Positions 51,805 through 62,004 are shown, numbered from the stretch's first letter. The stretch is DNA of 64,000 bases from Hyphomonas sp. L-53-1-40 (GCF_000682775.1 NZ_AWFI01000019.1:89411-153410), one strand, 5' to 3'. Numbers and translations: made by a program. Notes: generated by a model not told the origin, from the sequence alone.

Positions 51805-53100
51805 TCAATGGGGCAGGCGCAGGCTGGCCCGCAGGCCGCCGAGAGGGCTGTCGCTGAGGCGAAGGTCTCCGCCATGCGCGCGCGCCGTATCCCGGGCGAG
51901 GGTGAGTCCGAGCCCTGTGCCCGGTGTATTCTGGGTGCGGGCCTCATCCAGCCGCATGAAAGGGCGGAAAGCATCCTCGCGCAGCTCCGGGTTAATGCCC
52001 GGTCCATTGTCATCGACGTGTATATCGGCCGCATGCGGACCGTTCACAAGAGTGATTTGTGTGTCCGTCGCGAATTTTGTCGCATTGGAGATCAAATTTG
52101 TCATAGCGCGCTTGAGTGCCAGCCGACGGCCATTGACCTGAACATGATCAGGCCCGGTTACCATAATGTGCGGGCCAAAGCCCGCGGCGGCGTCGCGCAA
52201 GAGTTCGGCAAGGTCAAAATCGCTCGGCTCATCGCCTTCTTCGCCGCGCGCAAAGGTGAGATATTCGTCCAGCATCATGGACATGTCATCAAGATCGGCC
52301 CGCGCGGCTTTGATGTCATCGGTCTCGTCCATCATGGCCAGCGCCAGCTTTAGTCGGGTGAGGGGCGTGCGCAGATCATGGCTGACCCCGGCTAGCATGG
52401 CGGTGCGCTGTTCCGCAAAGGCGGTCAGCCGGTTCTTCATGTCGATTACCGCCCGGGCCGCCTCGCGCACTTCGTTGGCGCCAGACGGGCGGAAGTCCGG
52501 CACATCCCGGCCACGGCCGAACGCTCGCGCGGCCTTTGACAAGCTCAGGATCGAGCGCACCTGCTGGTTCAGGAAGCCGATGGCCAGGGCAACCATGAAC
52601 AGGGAGAACAGGATCACCCAGACAATAAAGATGTGGGTATTGGCGGCGAGCACACGTTTACGCTCGACAATGATTTCAACTGTGCGGGGCCCCGACGCGA
52701 AGCGGAGGTGCAGCATTGAGTCCTGGGGGTTCAACGCCGTCTCCACCGGTACGCCAAGCCGGGTCTCCAACTCCTTGTCCAGCGTGCCGCTATAGGAGAA
52801 GACTTCAGCATAGCTTCGGCGATCGAGGCTGGCGAAATCGCTGTCGCAAGTGAAGGTCAGGTCTAGGCGCTCATCTATGGTCTTGCGGTCCAGCACGGAC
52901 TCCTCGCGGCGGTCGCAATAAGCCTGGACGAGGCTCGCATCGCGCGCGATGGATTGGGCGAGCTTGCGGTTCACCTCCGCAATATGGCTGTCGTAATAAT
53001 ACCACGACATGAGCGACAGGATCAGAACGACCGGCGCGATTACCATCAACATGCTGCGAGCATAAAGCCCGCGCGGTGTGATATCTCTCAGGCGCAGCAT
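51805..53100 (-). CDS. EnvZ-type membrane sensor histidine kinase
   Basis: A 431-residue kinase. Two membrane segments (about 15-35 and 150-175) border a periplasmic sensor domain. A HAMP linker follows, then the HisKA box GVSHDLRTPLTRLKLALAMM with the phosphorylated histidine near residue 240, an N-box NLISNATKFA, and DNGPGINP and GTGLGLTLA for ATP binding. It is 4 bases from the regulator gene and partners it. The signal is unknown. Confidence 0.92.
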   Translation of the reverse strand: MLRLRDITPRGLYARSMLMVIAPVVLILSLMSWYYYDSHIAEVNRKLAQSIARDASLVQAYCDRREESVLDRKTIDERLDLTFTCDSDFASLDRRSYAEVFSYSGTLDKELETRLGVPVETALNPQDSMLHLRFASGPRTVEIIVERKRVLAANTHIFIVWVILFSLFMVALAIGFLNQQVRSILSLSKAARAFGRGRDVPDFRPSGANEVREAARAVIDMKNRLTAFAEQRTAMLAGVSHDLRTPLTRLKLALAMMDETDDIKAARADLDDMSMMLDEYLTFARGEEGDEPSDFDLAELLRDAAAGFGPHIMVTGPDHVQVNGRRLALKRAMTNLISNATKFATDTQITLVNGPHAADIHVDDNGPGINPELREDAFRPFMRLDEARTQNTPGTGLGLTLARDTARAHGGDLRLSDSPLGGLRASLRLPH

Positions 53101-53104
53101 CGGC

Positions 53105-53788
53105 TCAGTCCGGCATGAGGCGATATCCGACGCCTCGCACGGTCTGGATATGGATCGGCTCTTTCGGATTGGGTTCGATCTTGCGGCGCAGGCGCGTCAC
53201 CTGCACATCGACAGAGCGCTCCATCCCGGCTGAAGTCAGGGAGGCCAGCTCCTCACGGCTCACCGGCTCGCCCGGATTTGAGGCCAATACCGTCAGCAAT
53301 TGCAATTCGGCCTCGGTGAGACGGATGCGCGTATCGCCCTCTTTCAACTCGCCGCGTTCTGCATTGAATACCATGCCGGACATTTCGACTTCTTCGGGCG
53401 GCTCTGCCTTGTGCGATCGGCGCAGGATGGCGGCGCAGCGCAAGGATAGCTCCTCCGGCTCGAACGGCTTGGCGAGATAGTCGTCTGCGCCATGCTTCAG
53501 CCCTTCGATCCGGTTGGACGCTTCACCTTTGGCGGTCAGCAGCATGACGGGCGTTTCCCGATTGCGCCCCTCCCGCATGGATTTCAGCAGCGACAGACCA
53601 TCTTCACCCGGCATCATTATGTCCAGAATGGCGAGATCAAACTCCATTGATGACATCATCTTGCGCGCGCCGTCCGCTCCGGACGCCGAGGTTACGCGAT
53701 ACCCTTCACGTGTGAGATATCGCTTCAGCAGGTCGCGAATGCGGTCATCGTCATCGACGACGAGAATATGAGCGGTGTCCTGGTTCAT
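53105..53788 (-). CDS. OmpR-family response regulator
   Basis: A 227-residue regulator with a receiver domain (DDDDR near residue 12, the phosphoacceptor in LAILDIMMPGEDG near residue 56, KPF near residue 107) and a C-terminal winged-helix DNA-binding domain ending in IHIQTVRGVGYRLMPD. It overlaps the MarR gene by 4 bases and precedes the kinase by 4, giving the order marR-RR-HK in one transcript. Confidence 0.93.
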   Translation of the reverse strand: MNQDTAHILVVDDDDRIRDLLKRYLTREGYRVTSASGADGARKMMSSMEFDLAILDIMMPGEDGLSLLKSMREGRNRETPVMLLTAKGEASNRIEGLKHGADDYLAKPFEPEELSLRCAAILRRSHKAEPPEEVEMSGMVFNAERGELKEGDTRIRLTEAELQLLTVLASNPGEPVSREELASLTSAGMERSVDVQVTRLRRKIEPNPKEPIHIQTVRGVGYRLMPD

Positions 53789-54252
53789 TTGACGAGCGCA
53801 TCCATCACTTTGCGCGCCCCTTCAACCGCATCCGGGCCAGCGGCGCGATAGGCCAGGCGCAGCCGCTCGCGCAATACGATCGTGATCTGGGTGGTCAGCG
53901 TGGTGCCCGCATCCGACAGGTTCAGCGTGCGCCGACGCTTGTCACTTGCCTGTTCACGCTCGCGCTCGATCAGGCCGCGCTTGTCCAGTTCGCCAATGAT
54001 GCGGGCGAAAGTTGGTACTGTCATGCTCAACGCATCGCGCAGCTCGCCCACGGTTTGACCGGGTGAGTAGCGGACAGCCATGAGTATTTGCAGTTCTGGC
54101 TTGCTCAGCCCTGCCTTGTGCCGCGCCTCTTCTGCGGCTCTCATCAGTTCGGCGCTTCCTGCCAGCAGGAGTCCGACACCTCTATCAAGCTCCTGATCCA
54201 TAAGGAAAAGGCGCGGATCGAAAGGTCTATTCAGGTTGACGTCAGGGGCCAT
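53785..54252 (-). CDS. MarR-family transcriptional regulator
   Basis: A 155-residue winged-helix regulator. LSKPELQILMAVRYSPGQTVGELRDALSMTVPTFARIIGELDKRGLIERE is the recognition helix and wing. It heads the marR-RR-HK transcript and is divergent from ilvE with only 55 bases between them, so it could regulate itself and ilvE. The ligand is unknown. Confidence 0.9.
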   Translation of the reverse strand: MAPDVNLNRPFDPRLFLMDQELDRGVGLLLAGSAELMRAAEEARHKAGLSKPELQILMAVRYSPGQTVGELRDALSMTVPTFARIIGELDKRGLIEREREQASDKRRRTLNLSDAGTTLTTQITIVLRERLRLAYRAAGPDAVEGARKVMDALVK

Positions 54253-54307
54253 GTTCTGAAATGAACGCGAAAATGCTATAAGTGCAAGCGAGGAGCGCTG
54301 AACTATT

Positions 54308-55186
54308 ATGTCTGCTTATGACGACCGTGACGGTTATATCTGGATGGATGGGGAATTCGTGCCGTGGCGGGACAGCAAAGTCCACGTCCTGACGCATGCG
54401 CTTCACTATGCGTCCTCCGTCTTTGAAGGTGAGCGGGCATATAGCGGCAAGATCTTCCGTTCGCTGGACCATTCCAAGCGCCTGCACAATTCAGCGGAGA
54501 TCATGGGGTTCAAAATCCCGTTTTCTGTTGATCAGGTCGAACAGGCCAAGACCGAGGCACTGGCGAAATCGGGTCTCGAGAGCGCCTACGTGCGCGCACT
54601 GGCTTGGCGCGGGTCTGAGATGATGGGCGTTTCAGCCCAGAACAACACGATCCATCTCGCGGTCGCGGTCTGGCATTGGGGCGACTATTTCGCCGACAAG
54701 ATGAAGGGCATCCGTTTGACACACGCCAAGTGGCGCCGTCCGGCCCCGGACACCGCGCCCTGCCATGCCAAGGCCGCTGGCCTCTACATGATCTGCACCC
54801 TGTCCAAGCATGCTGCCGAGCGCGACGGCTACGCCGACGCCCTGATGCTCGACTATCGCGGTCAGGTGGCTGAGGCGACCGGCGCGAACATCTTCTTTGT
54901 GCGCGACGGCGCGTTGCATACACCGACCCCGGATTGCTTCCTCAATGGCCTGACCCGCCAGACGGCGATCAAGCTGGCCAGGGAGCGCGGCATCGAAGTG
55001 ATCGAACGGGCGATCTTCCCGGATGAGCTGTCGACCTTCTCGGAATGCTTCATCACAGGCAGCGCAGCTGAAATCACGCCTGTCGCCGAGATTGGCGAGC
55101 ATGTCTACAAGCCGGGCCATATCTCCGAAACGCTAGTCAATGACTATACCGCACTGGTCAACGGCCGGCTGGAGTTGGCGCTATAG
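54308..55186 (+). CDS. ilvE: Branched-chain amino acid aminotransferase
   Basis: A 292-residue class IV PLP aminotransferase that interconverts leucine, isoleucine and valine with their keto acids. The PLP lysine is in HAKAAGLY near residue 157, and the family ends with [19 protein letters not shown]-amino acid aminotransferase and aminodeoxychorismate lyase are relatives, but the length and ending suit IlvE. It starts 55 bases from the marR gene. Confidence 0.9.
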   Translation: MSAYDDRDGYIWMDGEFVPWRDSKVHVLTHALHYASSVFEGERAYSGKIFRSLDHSKRLHNSAEIMGFKIPFSVDQVEQAKTEALAKSGLESAYVRALAWRGSEMMGVSAQNNTIHLAVAVWHWGDYFADKMKGIRLTHAKWRRPAPDTAPCHAKAAGLYMICTLSKHAAERDGYADALMLDYRGQVAEATGANIFFVRDGALHTPTPDCFLNGLTRQTAIKLARERGIEVIERAIFPDELSTFSECFITGSAAEITPVAEIGEHVYKPGHISETLVNDYTALVNGRLELAL

Positions 55187-55254
55187 GCGGCACGGCGCAA
55201 GCTGTACGAAAAGTAACTGAGGCCGTTAAGGGCTGGCTGCTAGGGCTTTGGCCC

Positions 55255-56790
<1,536 letters not shown>

Positions 56791-56846
56791 CGCCCGCAGC
56801 CCTATCTGCTTGACTCGAATATGCGACTCCGCCAACGGCTCAGAGT

Positions 56847-57302
56847 ATGAACAAGGTTACTGTCTCCGTCTGCCCGCTGCCCCATTTCGAGGGGCTAGAC
56901 CTGCCAGCTTATGAAACCATCGGTTCAGCCGGCATGGATGTCCGCGCGGCTGTTTCGCAGGAAGACCCAATTCTGCTGCAGGCGGGTGAGCGGGCGATGA
57001 TCCCGACCGGCCTGTCAGTGGCCATTCCGCAAGGCTATGAAATTCAGGTGCGCCCGCGCTCCGGCCTCGCAGCCAAGCATGGCCTGACCTGTTTGAACAC
57101 GCCCGGCACGATCGACAGCGATTATCGCGGTGAGATCAAGGTGATCCTGATCAATCTCGGACAGGATGCCTTTACCATCCAGCGCGGCGAACGCATTGCC
57201 CAACTGGTTCTTGCGCCGGTCACTCAACTGGCATGGATAGAAGTGGACGCGCTGGACGAGACGGACCGCGGCGCCGGCGGATTTGGCTCAACCGGAAGAT
57301 AA
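56847..57302 (+). CDS. dut: dUTP diphosphatase
   Basis: A 151-residue trimeric dUTPase that hydrolyses dUTP to dUMP and keeps uracil out of DNA. The five motifs are visible: [44 protein letters not shown] and the C-terminal GGFGSTGR. The gene has its own short leader 56 bases after the repeat protein gene. Confidence 0.96.
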   Translation: MNKVTVSVCPLPHFEGLDLPAYETIGSAGMDVRAAVSQEDPILLQAGERAMIPTGLSVAIPQGYEIQVRPRSGLAAKHGLTCLNTPGTIDSDYRGEIKVILINLGQDAFTIQRGERIAQLVLAPVTQLAWIEVDALDETDRGAGGFGSTGR

Positions 57303-57349
57303 TCCGGGTTTCTTCTTGAACATGTGTTCACCCCTCCTTACATATTGAA

Positions 57350-57357
57350 TATCGATA
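57350..57357. promoter_or_regulatory. TATCGATA motif before the first PspB-like gene
   Basis: A palindrome TATCGATA in an AT-rich stretch 108 bases before the TTG start at 57465. The same half site TATCG/CGATA, spaced by 5 bases, lies before the second PspB-like gene. A shared regulator, of the kind seen for PadR proteins, is possible. Confidence 0.35.
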
Positions 57358-57464
57358 AGTTCAGGAGAGCGGTGCATTCGCCGAATTGCGGATCCATCTA
57401 ACAGACGGGGAGCTCCAAACGACTGACTTTCGTACCAACGTCTTGTCAGAAAAGGAGCCTCTCA

Positions 57465-57656
57465 TTGTCTTTCCTAGTCTTTCTTGTCTTTGTTCTGGTG
57501 ATCGTCTCACTCGCGCGGTCCGGGAAGTCCCGCCCGCCTGAAGCGTCACCAGATGCCGATCAGATCGCCAATCTGGCCGAGCGTGTGCGCACGCTGGAAG
57601 CCATCATTCTCGACCGGGATCGTCGTTTGCGTCGCGAGATCGACGGCCTCCGCTAA
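57465..57656 (+). CDS. PspB-like small membrane protein 1
   Basis: A 63-residue protein with an N-terminal membrane segment (SFLVFLVFVLVIVSLA) and a coiled coil (RVRTLEAIILDRDRRLRREIDGL) resembling PspB and the third PspB-like protein at 57755. The start is TTG at 57465 with AAAGGAG 7 bases before it; no ATG fits. It probably sits in the inner membrane with its coiled coil in the cytoplasm. Function by analogy only. Confidence 0.72.
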   Translation: MSFLVFLVFVLVIVSLARSGKSRPPEASPDADQIANLAERVRTLEAIILDRDRRLRREIDGLR

Positions 57657-57722
57657 GACCTGGCCAAGTTCCAGTCCGCGATAGGTGGCAAATTTTCTTG
57701 TAAGATTTGCCTGAATTGTATA

Positions 57723-57737
57723 TATCGAAAAACGATA
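57723..57737. promoter_or_regulatory. TATCG-AAAAA-CGATA inverted repeat
   Basis: A perfect 5-bp inverted repeat with 5 bases between, embedded in TTGTATA...ATACAA. It lies 18 bases before the second PspB-like start and may overlap its promoter. It resembles the motif before the first copy. Confidence 0.45.
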
Positions 57738-57754
57738 CAAAGGGGAGTTACCGA

Positions 57755-57985
57755 ATGGACCCGATCGTCATGGTCGTCCTCATTGTGCTGATCTCAGTCG
57801 GCGCGGGTGTGGTGAACAATTATCTGAAGCTGAAAGCTAACGCCAAATCCGACAAGGGCGCGGACGAAGACATTCAGCGTGTCCTCGGTGAGGTCGACCG
57901 CTTGAAGGAACGTGTACGTGTTCTGGAAAAGATCGTGACCGATCAGGAGCGTCAGCTGTCCGACGAAATTCGCAAGCTGGCCTAG
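57755..57985 (+). CDS. PspB-like small membrane protein 2
   Basis: A 76-residue protein with a membrane segment (IVMVVLIVLISVGAGVVNNYL) and a coiled coil (EVDRLKERVRVLEKIVTDQERQL), like the first copy and PspB of the psp operon. AGGGGAG precedes the ATG. It is 98 bases after copy 1 with its own inverted repeat, so it is probably transcribed separately. The stop shares CTAG (57982-57985) with a small frame on the other strand. Confidence 0.78.
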   Translation: MDPIVMVVLIVLISVGAGVVNNYLKLKANAKSDKGADEDIQRVLGEVDRLKERVRVLEKIVTDQERQLSDEIRKLA

Positions 57986-58119
57986 TTGCCGCCGCCACCG
58001 GGGATGCGCATACGCCGTCTTTGTGCAGCCACTTGTGACAGCGTCTTGCGTTCGCTTGCTGCGCCCATGTCGCGCCTGAGCAGGCAGCGACGCTGACGGC
58101 GTTCAATGATGGCATTCAT
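57982..58119 (-). CDS. Possible 45-residue arginine-rich protein
   Basis: A basic frame, MNAIIERRQRRCLLRRDMG onwards, ending in GGGGN. AGAGAAAGA lies ahead of its ATG, a weak ribosome site. It is convergent with the PspB-like gene and ends at CTAG. High charge (12 arginines) and lack of a known family make it uncertain; it may be only a shadow. Confidence 0.35.
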   Translation of the reverse strand: MNAIIERRQRRCLLRRDMGAASERKTLSQVAAQRRRMRIPGGGGN

Positions 58120-58204
58120 GACGTGTCTTTCTCTTGTTGCGGAGTATAAGAGATGATCAGAATGCGGCGTCATTGTGTGTGAAAGGTTAATGCCTCGGAA
58201 TGGC

Positions 58205-59545
58205 CTAAATCAGGGCGCCATCGGCCTTAGCGAAGCGTGCGAGCAGATAGGCATCTGTATCTTCGATCGTGTCGAGCTTGCCGAAAGCGAAAGCCTCCCG
58301 GTCCAGCACGAGGTCTCGCGGACGCAGCTCGCGACTGATCGACAAGCCATCCAGAGATCGCGCACGCGAAAAGGCGACATAGGCTTGTCCGTGGGCGAAC
58401 ATACCGGAATCGAAATCGATGAAGACCTTGTCGAGCGTCAGGCCCTGTGCCTTGTGGATGGTCACGGCATAGGCAAGGCGCAGCGGCATCTGTTTGAATG
58501 TGCCGACCACTTCGCGCTTCACTTTTTTGGTTTCGGGGTCCAATTCGTAGCGGTATTTTTCCCAGGCCGTCGGTTCGATTTCGTAGACATGATCGTCGAT
58601 CTCGACAATTACACGGGTTCCGGAAAACCCGGCGACTGTGGCCAAAGTCCCATTCACCCAGCGCCCTTCGGGGTCATTCTTGATCAGCATCACCCGCGCG
58701 CCTTCCTTTAGTTCGAGGTCGGCTTCGGTCGGATAGGCCTTCTCATCGAACTGGCCCTGCACGTCAGCCTCAAATGTTTGCGACCGTGTATTCAAGCCTT
58801 CGAGCCGGGCCTGGTTGATACGGTAGGCATTGGCATTGTTGGGTGTCAGGACAACATGGGTTTCAGAGGCTTCGACAGCAGATCTCGTGCTGACCAGTCC
58901 GCGCAACACGGCCTCGTCATTTGGCGTGACCCGTCCGGTGCGCAGCGCGCCCAACAAGGCGAGGAAGCGAGGTTCGGCCTGCCGAAACACATGTTTGAGG
59001 GCCAGCAGGGAAAATTCGGCATCCTTGAAGGCGGGCGCGTTGAAGAAATAGCTGCCGCCATAACGGTCGCGTAGGATTGGTGCTTCCTGACCTGACACAA
59101 CGGGTGGCAACTGATGCAGGTCGCCTGACAGGATCATGCGCACGCCGCCAAAGGGCCGTTTGGAGGCGCGGTTTAGCTTCAGGCTTTTGTCGATGGCATC
59201 CAGCATGTCAGACCTGACCATCGAGATTTCATCGATGATCATCGTGTCGATGGCCTTGACCAGCCGTGTCGAGCGCAGCCGCTTGATGTCCGTGGGCTCG
59301 ATCAGGCGTGGTGGGAATTTGAAGAAGGAATGGATCGTCTGCCCGCCGGCATTCATGGCCGCCACACCCGTGGGAGCCAGCACGATGGCCTTCTCGCCCG
59401 CGCCTGCCAGGAACTTGCGCAACATCGTGGTCTTGCCAGTGCCTGCGCGGCCAGTGAGGAACAGATTGCCCTGTGCGCCGGTGCCGGTGGCGACCCAGTT
59501 TGCGGGCGTGGCATAGATGGTGTCGGGGGTGGTTTCGGTGGTCAC
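58205..59545 (-). CDS. Pif1-type DNA helicase
   Basis: A 446-residue superfamily 1 helicase. Motif I is FLTGRAGTGKTTMLRKFLAG near residue 28, motif II is IDEISMV, motif III is LSGDLHQLPPV, and the C-terminal motifs are TIHKAQGLTLDKV and YVAFSRARSL. It resembles Pif1/RecD-like 5'-3' helicases that unwind DNA and G-quadruplexes. The start is GTG at 59545. No second subunit or nuclease is adjacent. Confidence 0.9.
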   Translation of the reverse strand: MTTETTPDTIYATPANWVATGTGAQGNLFLTGRAGTGKTTMLRKFLAGAGEKAIVLAPTGVAAMNAGGQTIHSFFKFPPRLIEPTDIKRLRSTRLVKAIDTMIIDEISMVRSDMLDAIDKSLKLNRASKRPFGGVRMILSGDLHQLPPVVSGQEAPILRDRYGGSYFFNAPAFKDAEFSLLALKHVFRQAEPRFLALLGALRTGRVTPNDEAVLRGLVSTRSAVEASETHVVLTPNNANAYRINQARLEGLNTRSQTFEADVQGQFDEKAYPTEADLELKEGARVMLIKNDPEGRWVNGTLATVAGFSGTRVIVEIDDHVYEIEPTAWEKYRYELDPETKKVKREVVGTFKQMPLRLAYAVTIHKAQGLTLDKVFIDFDSGMFAHGQAYVAFSRARSLDGLSISRELRPRDLVLDREAFAFGKLDTIEDTDAYLLARFAKADGALI

Positions 59546-59603
59546 GTGTCTGGCTTAACGGCGTTTTGCGCGGAAGGCGAGGGTGGCCCTGCCGGGAGTG
59601 GAA

Positions 59604-59634
59604 AAGCCCCCGAAGAAACACTTCGGGGGCTTCC
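59604..59634 (-). terminator. Terminator of the gcrA gene
   Basis: AAGCCCCCGAAG and CTTCGGGGGCTT pair perfectly over 12 bases around a 5-base loop, and TTTT follows on the minus strand. It lies 28 bases past the gcrA stop. Confidence 0.88.
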
Positions 59635-59661
59635 AGTCAGCCATAAGAATGCGTGCCGGGT

Positions 59662-60186
59662 TTAGCCGGCAATACGGCGGACATAATCATAGGCGCCTTT
59701 GCGGCTGTCCCGTTTGCGTGCGGGCTGGAACGCCACTTTCGCATGTTCGGAACAGTATGGACCGCAATCAGATTTGCGTCCGCAGAAAGCGAATTTCGGA
59801 TCGGCTGGATCCCCAATCGGCCATTTGCACATGGAGTCGCGCAGCGTGAGGATCGATGCGGGTTCCCCGTCAGCCTGTTGCAGCGGCGGCAGCGGCGCCA
59901 TCACTTCGGTGCGCTCCACCGGGCGCGGAGCAGCGGTCTCCGGAGTTGCCGGTGTTGCCACCTTGACGCTGCCATCAGGCAACACGCGCGGCTTCGGACG
60001 GGCCAGCCGTGGGGGGCGCTTTACCGGGCGGGATGGTGTCGCGCGACCCGACAGGCCCAGGCGATGGACTTTGCCGATAACAGCATTGCGAGTGACCCCG
60101 CCCAGCTGTTTGGCAATCTGGGAAGCCGAATGGCCTTCCGCCCAGAGTTTCTTCAGCACGCTTACCCGTTCTTCGGTCCAGGACAT
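59662..60186 (-). CDS. gcrA: Cell-cycle transcriptional regulator GcrA
   Basis: A 174-residue alphaproteobacterial regulator. The N-terminal HTH domain (MSWTEERVSVLKKLWAEGHSASQIAKQLG, then VTRNAVIGKVHRLGLSGR) is typical. A proline-rich linker follows and then the C-terminal part containing CKWPIGDP and the FCG...YCSEH cysteines that bind the sigma-70 factor region. In Caulobacter it acts at GANTC sites methylated by CcrM and is itself controlled by DnaA and CtrA. Three DnaA-like boxes lie in its upstream region. Confidence 0.95.
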   Translation of the reverse strand: MSWTEERVSVLKKLWAEGHSASQIAKQLGGVTRNAVIGKVHRLGLSGRATPSRPVKRPPRLARPKPRVLPDGSVKVATPATPETAAPRPVERTEVMAPLPPLQQADGEPASILTLRDSMCKWPIGDPADPKFAFCGRKSDCGPYCSEHAKVAFQPARKRDSRKGAYDYVRRIAG

Positions 60187-60330
60187 GGTTGATGTCTCCC
60201 AGCTCGGTTCAAGATCGTTAACACTTACGATCCATCAGCCCCTATATATTGAGATGACTTGATACACGTCATCCGCTCAGCACCTAGATATCGTATCAGC
60301 AGCGAAACGAAACACAACATGCAGCGCAGG

Positions 60331-60382
60331 CTTTCCACAGGCTTTCTACATATTGTGGTTAACTGCATCAGCCTGTGGACAA
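60331..60382. promoter_or_regulatory. Cluster of DnaA-like boxes upstream of gcrA
   Basis: CTTTCCACA (60331-60339), TGTGGTTAA (60354-60362) and TGTGGACAA (60374-60382) each differ by one or two bases from the DnaA box TTATCCACA or its complement. They are about 145 to 195 bases before the gcrA start. CCACAGGC and GCCTGTGG also form an inverted repeat across the cluster. Confidence 0.5.
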
Positions 60383-60461
60383 AAACGAGGCAGCCAAATT
60401 TCCGAAGTTTTTCCGCGTCTTGCCCCTCGCAGACTCAGGTAAAGACGCCTAGATACTGCGC

Positions 60462-61298
60462 ATGACCGATACAGCTGTTGACCAGACCTCCGCCCATCGC
60501 CTTGTCCGCCAGTATGGCAAAATGAACGGGTTGGGACTCTGGACCCTGTTCAAGCGCGAGATCGGCCGCTTCCTGAAAGTGTGGATGCAAACCGTGTTTG
60601 CGCCGGTCGTTACGACACTTCTTTTCATGACGGTTTTCAAGCTGGCCTTCGGCGAGCGCGGTCGGTTGACGGGTGATTTCGAGGGGCTGAGTTATATCGA
60701 GTTTCTCGCACCTGGCCTGATCGTCATGGCGGTCCTGCAGAACGCGTTTCAGAATACCAGTTCCAGCCTCGTGCAGGCGAAGTTCAATTCCACCTATGTC
60801 GACTTCCTGATGCCACCGCTTTCCCCCATGGAGCTGACGATTGGCTTTATCGGCGGATCGGTTGTGCGCGGTCTGCTCGTCGCCTTTATTTCCGCCATCG
60901 GCATCCAGCTCAGCGGCCTTGCTGATCTCAGCGTGGCCCATGTCTGGCCAATTCTGTGGTTCAGCATCACATCTGCGATCGCGCTCGGCGCGCTTGGTGC
61001 TATCGGCGGGATCTGGGCCGATAAATTCGACCATTTGTCCGCAGTCACCAATTTCGTGATCGTGCCGCTCACATTCCTGTCAGGCACATTTTATGACATC
61101 AAGGTCATGTCGGAGCCCTTCTATACGATGGCCCTGCTGGACCCGTTCTTCTACATGATTGACGGGTTTCGGTATGGTTTCCTGGGTGTTGCAAACAGCT
61201 CCGTGATTGTCGGGGTCTGGGTAACGGGATTGCTGTCTGTTGCAGGCATATTCGCTGTCTGGCTCATGTTTCGGTCGGGCTACAAGCTGAAAGCCTAA
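60462..61298 (+). CDS. ABC-2 type transporter permease
   Basis: A 278-residue permease with about six membrane segments and the ABC-2 signature near the end of the second half (FLSGTFYDIKVMSEPFYTMALLDPFFYMIDGFRYGFLG). Members export drugs, polysaccharides or lipids. No ATP-binding subunit is next to it in the window, which is unusual, so it may use an ATPase encoded elsewhere. It starts 275 bases from the divergent gcrA. Confidence 0.88.
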   Translation: MTDTAVDQTSAHRLVRQYGKMNGLGLWTLFKREIGRFLKVWMQTVFAPVVTTLLFMTVFKLAFGERGRLTGDFEGLSYIEFLAPGLIVMAVLQNAFQNTSSSLVQAKFNSTYVDFLMPPLSPMELTIGFIGGSVVRGLLVAFISAIGIQLSGLADLSVAHVWPILWFSITSAIALGALGAIGGIWADKFDHLSAVTNFVIVPLTFLSGTFYDIKVMSEPFYTMALLDPFFYMIDGFRYGFLGVANSSVIVGVWVTGLLSVAGIFAVWLMFRSGYKLKA

Positions 61299-61328
61299 GA
61301 CTCCCCTCAGGCGGGAGCAGCATTGACG

Positions 61329-61383
61329 CTCCAGTTCCGTCCCCCTTGAATGCCGGAAATCCCGGCAGGGGAAAGAACTGGAG
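61329..61383 (+). promoter_or_regulatory. Nested leader hairpin covering the ribosome binding site
   Basis: Three stems nest inside one another: CTCCAGTTC (61329-61337) with GAACTGGAG (61375-61383), then CCCC with GGGG (61341-61345 and 61368-61371), then TGCCGG (61351-61356) with CCGGCA (61362-61367). The outer stem contains GGAG, the ribosome binding site, 6 bases before the ATG at 61390. Translation should need it to open. Confidence 0.75.
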
Positions 61384-61389
61384 AAAATC

Positions 61390-62004
61390 ATGGGTAGTGG
61401 GAAATTCCTCGCAGGTGCGATTGCTGCAACGGCACTTCTGGCTGGGTGCCAGATGATGCCGGCTGAACAGACAGTCGGCGAATATTGCGCCAATCCGGAC
61501 AAGGCCGACGAGGCTGTTTGCAAACTGAAAATGGAAATCGACGGCAACAGCACCGCGCTGGCCGATACTGATATGCGTCTGTCACAGGCTCGGAACATGG
61601 CGGATAGCGCCACGGAGGCGGCTGCGCGAGCCCAGGCAAGCGCAGATGCGGCGAGAGCGCGCGCGGACGCGGCGATGGCGCTGGCCGAAGAGGCTAATAG
61701 CAAGGAAGTCCAGTGCGAAACCCGCACCATACAGAATTCCGACACGGGTTCCTGCCGGCCCGGCTATGCGCTGACCAGCTGCACGCAAACCCGCTACACC
61801 TATCGGGCAGGGGGCATGTCTATCCTGCGAGAGATCAATGACGAGCAGTGCCGCTTCAACAGCCGCGTGCTGGAAATGCAGGTTCGCTGCTGCGCAGTGT
61901 CCGGGTCGGCGCCGCAGCCGGAAGACACGCTGATCGAGAATGAGGTCCCACCGCAGCCGCCTCAGCCGGAAGCTCCGAAAGAGCCGGTGCCGGTCAGCCC
62001 GTAA
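61390..62004 (+). CDS. Coiled-coil lipoprotein
   Basis: A 204-residue protein with a lipoprotein signal (lipobox LLAGC, residue 20). Residues 55-105 form an alanine-rich helix (ATEAAARAQASADAARARADAAMAL) of the Lpp/coiled-coil type. A cysteine-containing domain follows (CETRTIQNSDTGSCRPGYALTSC), and the protein ends in a proline-rich tail. It is probably an outer-membrane structural lipoprotein with an extra domain. No family is certain. Its ribosome site is buried in the leader hairpin, and a terminator follows at 62030. Confidence 0.8.
   Translation: MGSGKFLAGAIAATALLAGCQMMPAEQTVGEYCANPDKADEAVCKLKMEIDGNSTALADTDMRLSQARNMADSATEAAARAQASADAARARADAAMALAEEANSKEVQCETRTIQNSDTGSCRPGYALTSCTQTRYTYRAGGMSILREINDEQCRFNSRVLEMQVRCCAVSGSAPQPEDTLIENEVPPQPPQPEAPKEPVPVSP

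Noticed and set aside
60331..60382. The DnaA-box cluster considered as the chromosome origin
   Set aside because: Three boxes are too few, and no AT-rich unwinding region or hemE/parA/dnaA genes are nearby. Promoter control of gcrA fits better.
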